A stretch of 64,000 nucleotides of DNA from Limnomonas spitsbergensis. Lineage: Eukaryota > Chlorophyta > Chlorophyceae > Chlamydomonadales. How positions within the stretch are numbered: position 1 is the stretch's first letter; every line of letters begins with the position of its first letter. Position numbers and translations under genes: made by a program. Below the pieces are notes generated by a model, which was not told the DNA's origin, did not search any database, and was given only the letters and a program-made list of their open reading frames with translations. The stretch is taken from positions 1,612,001 through 1,676,000 of the forward strand of contig JAYJMM010000037.1 in NCBI GenBank assembly GCA_037349105.1. The letters run 5' to 3'. Positions 56,401 through 64,000 of the stretch are shown here, in pieces.

Positions 56401-59400
56401 TAGGGTTAAACCGGGCGCACCATTCCTTGGACAACCACAAACAGGCCCCGGGCGGTTCCGTCCGTCGTAATGGTCTCGCCCTGCGAGTAGCGCTCAAGCC
56501 GGCCGTAGGACCTGCACAGATAAGAGGAGGTGGATGGGGGTCACGTCACTACCCATTTAAGGGTCCATCAGCTACACGTCTGCTTCATTACAGCCTTCAG
56601 CGGGCTGCGCTTGGCGCAGCAAGCCCTGCTGCTTGGACCCCCGCCCCAGGGTCGTCCAAGGCTGGTGCGCGATCCGCATCAGCCCATTGAAGAGTCCATC
56701 AGCTACATGTCAGCTACATTACGGCCTTCAGGTTGGTCAGGGATAGGAGTAGTGTTAGGTGGCCTCACCAGAATCCTTCAAACCGATTACGATACAATCA
56801 CCCAAACCCAAGCAGCACTACACCAGAGTCATACAAAACGGCTAGGGCCAGTAGGCTAGGGTCGGTGGGCTAGGGCCAGTAGGCTAGGTGTCCTGATAAC
56901 CTGTCTACACTGTATAGCAGATTTCTCCTGCCCAGCTTGAGACCTTGCCCCCATTCCACGGCCCTGGTCTGGCAGAGTCTGGGGGTGACAGCCCCTCAGG
57001 GTTTAGGGTTTAGTTTTTAAACCTCAGGTTTTAGGGTTTGGGGTTTAGGTTTTTAAACCTCAGGGTTTAGGTTTTGAAGTACCGACCTAAAACCCATAAC
57101 CATGAAACACAACATACGACCCTACATCCATGGCCCAACCGATCCGCACCCACCCTTCCCCAGCCCCCCAGATCTCCACCTCCTATGCAGTGGCGCACCT
57201 GAAGAAGGCCCGGGCCTCATCTGGTACATCCATGGCCCAACCGATCCGCACCCACCCTCCCCCCTCCCCCCAGATCTCCACCTCTCATGCTGTGGCGCAC
57301 CTGAAGAAGGCCCGGGCCTCGTCTGGTACATCCATCAAAAATGGGACATTGGCCAACACCTGCGGGAAGCGAGCGACCGCAAGGTGGGCGCCGGTGTCAA
57401 GTCAGCTACATTTCTGACACTTTCGAATTTCGGAAAAGTGCTGATGCCATCATGTCAGGCACGTTGTAAGGATGCTTCCAGCCACACTGAAGTCAGTGCA
57501 CTTCAGCTACATTTAATGGCTTTTTGTCAGAGGGGTCCTGGTGAATCAAACCCTGCTGCTCGGGTGACCGGCAGTAGATCCGTTATGGTTGGGTCCCCAT
57601 CCGTCAAATGGTCGCCACCTGTCAGCCCCTAAGGGACATTTGGCGCACAGAGAAACAATGCTGGTGCACACGACCGGTAAATAATGCTCCTTACTTTTGG
57701 TGCACACTAAAAGAATGCTGGCCAGCGTCACGTCAGGTCGGGACATCATCAGGATGATCAGGACGTGGGTTTCATGGACTCATGAGGTCAGGCGCGGAAC
57801 CCATCAGGAGAGGTCTCGTTGTGGGTTAAGAAAAGGTCAGCGGTACATAGCAGTACTAGAGGTCTCAATCTTCGCACTGTCACAATTTCCCACAACTCGT
57901 AGACGGCAAGGATCTGGACCCCTGAACCCTGTTTTATTACCCCCCCCCCTCCCATGGACGAAACGAGTCTTTGCACAGTCACAATCTCCCACGATTCGGC
58001 AAGGATCTGAACCCTGACCCCCGCTTCAACACCCCCTCCCCCCCTCCCATGGGTGAAAATAGTCTGGGCACTCCTCCCTATGAACTCAGCCTGCTATGAA
58101 ACGCTATCCTTCCTGCCTCCACTTTGAGGTGCCCATCAGATCAAACAGTTCCAACGTCACGCATCTTCACAATCCCTGCAACCACACACCCCTGCTTTGC
58201 GTCAATGACGGCTGCTTTCATCGCGGGCTGTGCATATCCCCCTTCCCCCTTGTGTCCCCCCCCCCCACACACCTGTGTCAGTGACGGCTGTTTCCATCGC
58301 GGACCGCGCCTCTCCAGGTTCCACATCCGACGTTCGATGGGCCCCGTCAGGCCCTCCACTTCATGCTGCGAGTTGGCATGAATCAATGTATGTGAGTGAG
58401 TGTGTGACGGCCAGGGGGAGGCTGCTGAGTACCAGCGCATGCCACAGAGCATCCAACTGCAACTTAAACCAACACCCCTCCCTGTCCCTATCCCTTTCCC
58501 TTTCCCTTGTCCCCTGCCTCCTCTCACCTCATCAATCATGCCCGCTTCAAACAGCTGCTGCACAAACCCCTGCTGCTTGCGGAGGACGGCCATGGCGGCG
58601 CGGTGGCTCTGGATGGCCTGAGTTCAGAGGGAGAGGACACGGGTGAGGAAGATGGAGAGAGAGAATGTTGGGTAAGTGGGGAAGTTGGGTAAGTGGAGAG
58701 AATGTTGGGGAAGTGGGGAAGTTGGGTAAGTGGAGAGAGTTTTGGGGAAGGAGGCAACGGTGAGAAAGACAGGCAGAGAATGAGGTGAGTGGAGAGAGTT
58801 TCCACAGTGGTTGTGAACACTGGACAGGGAAGGAGGGAGGAGGAGGCAGAGGTGAGAGAGAAAGAGGTGAAATGAAGGGAGTGAAGAGAGATTCGATGGT
58901 GGAGGGATCGGATGGGGAAGGGGGGGGGGAGGGAACTAGGGTACGGGCTTGCAGGACTAAACCAGATTGAATAAACCATCTCAGTGCATTCCATTGACCT
59001 CCTCCTTGGATCCCACTGCTGCACAACAACCTGCTGCATGCATGCATAGATAGTGGAGAGGTGCAAAATCCCATGCTTGGACAAAACAAATGTGATTACC
59101 GGTGGACAAGCAAAAATGATTCAACCCAAAACCCGTGATTAGACAAAATAGTGGTGAGGCGCAAACGTCCGGGATTGGACAGAAAAAATAGTGGAGAGGC
59201 GTACACGCCTGGGATTGGACAGAAAAAAACAGCTGTGGATGCCTGGTGCTGGAGTTTGCCTACCTGGTGCTTCAATCGCCCGACTAATAATGGACCAGCC
59301 ATAAACAAATAATGCTGGTAGATATAAAAACAGTGACATAAACACACTCGTCATCGGAGGCATTCACGCGCCTGAAATCAGTCAGGGGCTTCCATCTCAC

Positions 59401-62400
59401 AATCAATTACAAAAATGGTGCTCTGGTAATGTCACAAACACGCAAAATAACAACGGTATATAACATTCAGTAACACGGACAAGCCTACTCAGTCAGGGGC
59501 TGCAATCTCTACCTGCTAGCTGCTTGATCTATGATGAAGCGTCATACAAGCAATGATAGATGTACGAATAGTGACACAAACACACCCGTAATCGGAGGCG
59601 TCATTCACACGCCTGGACTCAGCCAGGGGCTTCGATCTCACAATCAATCACACAAATGGTGAATAAGAATGGTTGGCTGATGACGGTTAACGTCAGCCAA
59701 TAGATCAGTGCGCACCGTCATCCAGTTGTGAGGCGCAATGCTTAAACCTAAAATCTCCGTATATCCCCACCCAGACACGCGTGATTAAATCAATTGCGTG
59801 TACACATGCACACCTGGAATCGGTCTGGGGCTTCAATCTCTCGATCGATGATGAAGCGCCACGCCTGGCATGGAATCAGAACTCGGCAGTTAGGTAAGGA
59901 GTTAAGGGTTTAGGGCTTAGGATTAAGGGCTTAGGGTTAAGGGTTTAGGGCTTAGGGTTTAGGGCTATACTAGGCCAGGCCCAAGGTATCATACAGGGTA
60001 CAAGAGTTACGGTGCCCACGAACAAGGATCCATGATCAAGCGCCACACCTGCAACAAGATCAGATGTGCACAAGGGTTCATGTGACATGTGAGGTCCAGG
60101 TCAAGATCAGGGCTTGCAGTTCAAGGTCGCGGGTTTCCGGGTGAGAGATTATGATCAAATGAAATCCATGCCTGTCAAGCACTAGGTCGGGACTCGGAAC
60201 ACGAAGCTTTCTCATTCAATCTAGCTGTGCCCAATCAGCCTTTGGCCACACCGCCCCCCCCCCCCCACTTCTTTCCCCTCCCAGCAGCACTCCCCATCAC
60301 CTCTTCTCCTCCCAGCATTGTCTCGCCTTTCCCTCCTTGCCCCCTCCCCCCCCTGTAGGAGAATAAGATACGGCGGCTACGGCCTGCCGGGGGTGGGCGT
60401 GGTCGGAGGGGGGTGAATAACGTCGGGGGGAGGATTTGGAGCGCTACTAGGAAAAAAGTTTCCTGGCAGCGCCCATTCCCCGGTCCACCAAAACCCAGGC
60501 CACCTCTCCCTTGCCGCTTCCCAGTCCAGCCATCTTCCAGTCCAGCGTCCTCCCTCCCCCCTGTTCGCCTCTTACCAGATCCGCCTGGACATTAAGTTCG
60601 CCCTGCAGCAGAGCCCCCATGTCGCCGGCATACTTCAGCCATTGCGCCTAAGGAAGGGGGTGGCAACGGCTGTTTCAGCTCAAGGACAGGGGGGCGCACA
60701 AAACATCAGCTGAGACGAGGATTCCCACTAGCCCCTTGCACGCGCCACAGACCGCACAGATGGCATTTTGCAACCAGAGGAATTAAACACTGAAATGGCA
60801 AAAACAAAATATACCAATAGTTGGAAAACAACTGTTTGACATATCAGTTACCGTAGATTTGATTTGCCTTCCCTCCGGTATGAGTTCCCTCCGCTACGAT
60901 TTCTTTTATGCGAACCCCAGGGCAAAAACTCGACAAAACCCTTGACCCTTAATTCTAAACTGAAACAAACTTCAACTTCCCGACTGAAAACTGGCGTCCA
61001 CAGTCGATTATCAGTAAATCCATGGATCCCTCAACGCCTATTGTGAGGAGAGGCAAAGCAAATCTACAGTAACGCCAAGAAGAAAAAGATACAAATCTTT
61101 GGAAAACAAGTGTTCAACGTTTTGGTAGAATCCCCATTCAGTGGCTTTTAAAGAGCACCCCTGACCACCTTGGGGTTTCAAGTGAGGGGTAAGACAAAAA
61201 ATGGACCAGTGAAAAAGCAGAGGGGCAAAAGTATCAAGCTAAAATATACGGAAGTTGAAAAAGCAGTGGTACAAGATTGCAGCCGGATTCCCGTGTTCCA
61301 CTCAGCCACTATTAAAGAGCGCACTTGATCATTTTGGGGGGACCAGCAGACAACCCTAGACAGGGGCCTTGACGGCCCCCACTGGGCCTACGGGGACCAA
61401 CATACGACCGGCCTTTAGCCTGACGCCTTATCTCCAGGACATGCTGCACCAGCAGCCCTCAGGCGCAGGCCGGGCCTTGGCCAGATTTCAGATGAATTGC
61501 ACTAAATAAAACGTGACCCATACCCCCCCCCCCCACACACACACCTGTGGGGAAACTGTTAGGGCCTGCCATAGCTCCATATTTTAGATGAACTGCACTA
61601 AATCACACGTGCCCCATACTTCCCCCCTCCCTTGCCCCCCGCCCCCCCCCCACACACCTGTGGGGAAATTGTTAGGGCCTGCCATAGCTCGAGGGCCACC
61701 TCTAGGCCCACCATCATGACTCGGCTCAGGTAACGCGCCAGCACCTGCGGCATCGTGCGCCAGGCATGAACAGAAAAAGAAAGAAAGATACACACCCTGA
61801 GGCGTGGATTAAGGAAGGCACCTGTTCGGCCGTAGCACTGGGTAACCTACCATCTAGCTCATGTGTGGCTTGCCAGCACCCAGGAATACCAGAGGTTTGC
61901 CATCCCCCATCCATTATTTACTGAGACGGATACATCTGGGAGGTCCAGAGCCCAGAGGTACAACCTTCTGCCACTTGGTGGGATAAAGGGGAGCATACTA
62001 CATCCACATCGTGATGAGCGAAGTCAACGGCCCCAGCAGGTGTTCGAAAGACTCAGCAGCTGGGTCTCAGCAGCTGGGTCTCAGCAGCTGGGTCTCAGCA
62101 GCTGGGTCTCAGCAGCTGGGTCTCAGCAGCTGGGTCTCAGCAGCTGGGTAACAGGAGGAGGGTAACAGTCCGAGTAGAGGAGTTATAAACAACCGACCAC
62201 GCATATGTCTGCCTCTTCTGCAAGGAAACAACACCACCCTCTGATCTGCATGTCCCTGTCCTCCCTGCCCTCCCTGCCCTCCCTGCCCTCCCCTGGCCTC
62301 AGCACATCCAAAAGGTAACCTGGCAGTTCATCTTCACAACCAGATCTACCAGGACCATGTGGTTTATAAAACAAATTCTTCCCCAGCCTTCCCCATCCCT

Positions 62401-64000
62401 GCCCCCTCTTGCCCTTCCCCTTCCCCGTTTTCTTGCCTAGCCTTCCCCCACCTCCCTGCCCCACCCCTTCCTCCTCTTGCCCCCCCCCCCTTGAAACCTA
62501 CCGCCGCTGCGAATCGAAGCAGCGAGCACGCCGTATTCCTGAATGGCCACCAGGGCCCCTTGTCAAGTCTCAGCGCTGTCTTCCGGAGGCTGAAGTGCAC
62601 CCAAGCAACCCAGCCATGACCACTGACCTGCAGGGGGGGGGGGAGGCAAGGTTCATTGCACTAAAAATCAGGGTTTGGGGTTATAGAGTTAAGGGTTTTA
62701 AGTAAGACATTCCTGCTGTAGGACATCAATAGGACATTCAGGTTGAATACAACACTGGGCCGATGGGGACCAAGCCTTGTCCCACCCAGCGACTTCATGC
62801 CAATGCCATGCCTCCCACCCAGCGACTCCCTCGCAGCAACTCCCACCCAGCGACTCCATGCCAATACCACACCTCCTCAGAGCACGGGTGCACACATTCC
62901 GAATCATGAGCACCAGCTACACACCAGGCCCTTACAATGCACCCCTCATTCCCAGACACCGCACCATGCAAAAAACACTGAATGTGCTCCTGATCTCCTT
63001 CCCGCAATTGGGTCTAAGCTCTCGCACACCGGCTGGTTCATTCTGTTTTTCCGACCCAGTGCATGACGGCTTCTGATCCAAGCCCCCATTTACCTCCTCA
63101 GGGGCCCAGGTGGGGGCCAATGGGGATAGGCCTCCGGAGGCAGCCCCCCCCGCCCCCCTGCGGCACCCCGCCCCCTAAGTACCCTTCTACCTAACCTCGA
63201 CCGCTCGCCTCCTCCTCACTGATGACCAAAGGTCAAATTGCTGATCCGGCTGATCTGCCACGACTCTAAAGCATTCGTCCAGTATACAATATACTTTAGA
63301 CTTAGGGCCCAGGGTTTGGAGCTGAAATCCCTAGGCTTCTGCAGCCTCTACTCTCCTCTTCCACTGATGACCACATCAATCCGGCTTAGCTGCCGCCACA
63401 CCGCAGTATAAGTCCAGGGTATACATTACCCAGGTTTTAGGGCTGGCGGCCCCAGGGCTTAGGGTTAAAAGCCCCAGTGTTCAGTATTGACAGCCCCAGG
63501 GATTAGGGTTTAAGGGCCCAGGGTTTTGAAGCGCTTTGAATCCTCTTCCACAGATGACCACATCACTCCGCTGATCCACCGCCACTCCACAGCAGCAGTC
63601 CAGGACGCATAACTGCATGTGCTAAGTCTCAGGCTTCAGGCGTAAGCTTGTTTTAGTTTCCCCAAGCTTGTTCAAATTTTTCTCACCTCCTCCTCCTCCG
63701 ATAACCACAGATCAATCGGCTTGTCCGGCTGATCAGCCGCCACTCCGCAGCAGTAGTCCAGGGTGCATATTTGCATGTGCGAAGTCTCAGGCTTCAGGCC
63801 TAACTTGTTCTCACCTCCTCCTCCACGGATGACCACAGATCGATCGGCTTGTCTGGCTGATCTGCCGCCACTCCGCAGCAGTAGTCCAGGATGCGCATGC
63901 CATGGTTGGAGAGCAGGCCCTCCTCATGCTTGGTATGGAAGTAGCGCTTGAGACCTGGAATCACAGAGAGGATACGAGTGAGAGGGGGGGCCAGGCACAC
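50415..64000 (-). CDS. SOS1: SOS1-type Na+/H+ exchanger, cytosolic C-terminal part (5' end outside window)
   Basis: Plasma-membrane Na+/H+ antiporter tail. Exons (minus): 63815-63954, 62502-62627, 61658-61744, 60576-60647, 59814-59864, 58528-58617, 58273-58365, 57301-57359, 56421-56511, 55425-55563, about 54620-54809, 54127-54216, about 52138-52655, 51671-51944, 50415-50770 (TAG). Most junctions agree in phase. Landmarks against plant SOS1: HEEGLLSNHGMRILD; VLARYLSRVMMVGLEVALEL; LFEAGMIDEHEVEGLTGPIE; cyclic-nucleotide-binding-like domain from VLANVPFLMDVPDEARAFF, YSQGETITTDGTARGLFVV; a second such segment GELVTLEPGQVIVQRSTM; Ser/Arg-rich linker at 52220-52400. Transmembrane exons must lie to the right. 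The 54620-54809 exon and the phase entering 52655 are unresolved. Introns hold many exon-edge copies. Confidence 0.75.
50860..51450. repeat. CCCTAAA-containing 60-bp minisatellite
   Basis: About ten units of CCAAACCCTAAACCCTCAAC plus CCTAAAGGCTGCCTCTGTGC and ATCGT, in the intron before the last SOS1-like exon. Telomere-type core with a constant unique spacer. A single GGGTTTAGGGTTTAG block of opposite sense sits at 51545-51560. Confidence 0.9.
52745..53165. repeat. GATCCATGATCTAGGACGAG minisatellite
   Basis: About fifteen units of 25-30 bases (GAGAGACAGATCCATGATCT and variants) in the intron preceding the Ser/Arg-rich exon. Confidence 0.85.
53690..54050 (-). repeat. Three direct copies of the 3' edge of the SOS1-like exon at 54127-54216
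   Basis: Copies at about 53700-53790, 53845-53925 and 53985-54045 share CATGCTG.CTGCAGCTCCTG, CAGCTCTTCGTTACTCGC, TGCAACCT and AGACCGTTT with the exon (54130-54200). Separating DNA (AACAGATCAAATTGAGTA, CCAGAACACAAATGTAGTCG) is also repeated, so the unit is roughly 120-145 bases. Confidence 0.88.
55640..55840 (-). repeat. Copy of SOS1-like exon 55425-55563 5' edge and acceptor, plus a further local duplication
   Basis: ATCAGCTCAATGCGCACCTG at 55682-55701 repeats the exon start GTCAGCTCAATGCGCACCTG (55547-55566). Next to it, GCAGCCTGG.T.TGCA and CCCATTTCCGGAAG occur twice (55715-55780 and 55787-55842). Confidence 0.8.
56000..56420 (-). repeat. Array of exon-end + donor + TTTAGGG units downstream of SOS1-like exon 56421-56511
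   Basis: Seven clear copies and one diverged copy of GCGCACCATTCCTTGGACAA, CCACAAACAGGGTTTAGGG (plus strand). Reverse-complemented, each has CTGTTTGTGGTTGTCCAAGG then AATG|GTGCGC, which is exactly the last 24 coding bases (LFVVVQGM) and donor of the exon at 56415-56445. The exon itself lacks the TTTAGGG; the copies have it inserted. Confidence 0.95.
57118..57234 (-). repeat. Direct copy of SOS1-like exon 57301-57359 3' half and donor
   Basis: GTGGCGCACCTGAAGAAGGC then CCGGGCCTC.TCTGGTACAT CCAT occurs at 57190-57234 and again at the exon (57291-57335). The intervening GGCCCAACCGATCCGCACCC and CAGATCTCCACCTC are also repeated, giving a unit of about 101 bases. Confidence 0.92.
58188..58240 (-). 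repeat. Decayed copy of the 3' edge of SOS1-like exon 58273-58365
   Basis: GTCAATGACGGCTGCTTTCA then TCGCGGGC against the exon edge GTCAGTGACGGCTGTTTCCA then TCGCGGAC (58277-58305). About 75 bases apart, same orientation. Confidence 0.75.
59100..59700. repeat. Repeated segments downstream of SOS1-like exon 59814-59864
   Basis: TGGAGAGGCG-type units (59150-59225). Two copies of ACAAACACAC.CGT.ATCGGAGG followed by CGCCTG.A.TCAG.CAGGGGCTTC and ATCTCACAATCAAT (59338-59415 and 59575-59660). The inner part resembles the exon edge (CACCTGGAATCGGTCTGGGG, CTTCAATCTC). Confidence 0.7.
59888..59970. repeat. Interstitial TTTAGGG/TTAGGGC block
   Basis: GGGTTTAGGGCTTAGGATTA and GGGCTTAGGGTTTAGGGC, degenerate plant-type telomere units in an intron. 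Similar short blocks lie at 57000-57065 and 63440-63530. Confidence 0.8.
61520..61625 (-). repeat. Copy of the 3' edge and donor of SOS1-like exon 61658-61744
   Basis: ACACACCTGTGGGGAAACTG then TTAGGGCCTGCCATAGCTC at 61540-61578 matches the exon end ACACACCTGTGGGGAAATTG then TTAGGGCCTGCCATAGCTC at 61652-61690. The flanking GATGAACTGCACTAAAT.ACACGTGCCCCATAC (also at 61490-61525) is repeated too. Unit about 112 bases. Confidence 0.93.
62055..62150. repeat. CAGCAGCTGGGTCT 14-bp tandem repeat
   Basis: Seven near-perfect units in the intron between SOS1-like exons 61658-61744 and 62502-62627. Confidence 0.93.
63190..63800 (-). repeat. Ladder of four decaying copies of the 3' edge of SOS1-like exon 63815-63954
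   Basis: Copies at about 63680-63790, 63530-63640, 63335-63430 and 63196-63295 keep CTCACCTCCTCCTC, GATGACCACA, the CGGCTGATC.GCCGCCACTCC core and CAGCAGTAGTCCAGG with increasing change away from the exon. The spacer GAAGTCTCAGGCTTCAGGC is repeated as well. Confidence 0.93.

Overview
The window looks like nuclear DNA of a green alga or a close relative. Base composition is mixed. The genes are broken into many short exons with GT-AG introns, often with GTGAG, GTGCG or GTGGG donors. Telomere-like TTTAGGG (CCCTAAA) blocks are scattered in the interior. The recognisable proteins are plant-type: a MAP-kinase phosphatase with a gelsolin-like segment (MKP1), a NAP1 ending in CKQQ, and an SOS1-type Na+/H+ exchanger tail. 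I cannot name the species. All spliced models below were read by eye from protein similarity, splice signals and reading phase, with no transcript evidence.

Layout. 1-10722, minus: MKP1-like phosphatase, 3' end beyond the left edge, introns largely minisatellite. 13343-18272, minus: NAP1, ten exons, 341 codons plus stop. 18273-24685: mostly gene-poor, one unrecognised ORF. 24690-36140: rearranged accessory region holding three copies of a coiled-coil/J-domain-like gene segment, two of them the arms of a large palindrome. One arm carries a full-length Ty3/gypsy chromovirus (25765-31711) with both LTRs and a perfect TGCAT target duplication. 36489-38066: perfect hairpin, LINE-like zinc-knuckle fragment and a zinc-finger-bearing dispersed repeat. 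38520-43311, minus: CCT5 (TCP-1 epsilon), complete in eleven exons, 536 aa. 46118-46597, plus: second copy of the zinc-finger family. 46863-49326, plus: decayed M12B/M72-like metalloprotease. 50415-64000, minus: C-terminal half of an SOS1-like exchanger, running off the right edge.

The most striking property is shared by the MKP1, NAP1, CCT5 and SOS1 genes. Introns next to an exon often contain partial direct copies of that exon's edge together with its splice site. They occur as a single decayed copy (NAP1, CCT5), as ladders of 3-5 copies (MKP1 exon 2, two SOS1 exons), or as long arrays in which each unit carries the donor site (MKP1 exon 2; SOS1 exon ending in VVVQGM, fused to TTTAGGG). Introns here seem to grow by repeated tandem duplication anchored at splice junctions, which fits the model of intron change through AG|GT-containing duplications. 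The same tendency is seen in the J-domain locus.

The housekeeping genes (protein folding, histone chaperone, MAPK signalling, ion homeostasis) have no evident functional link; the window is ordinary chromosome arm with heavy repeat load.
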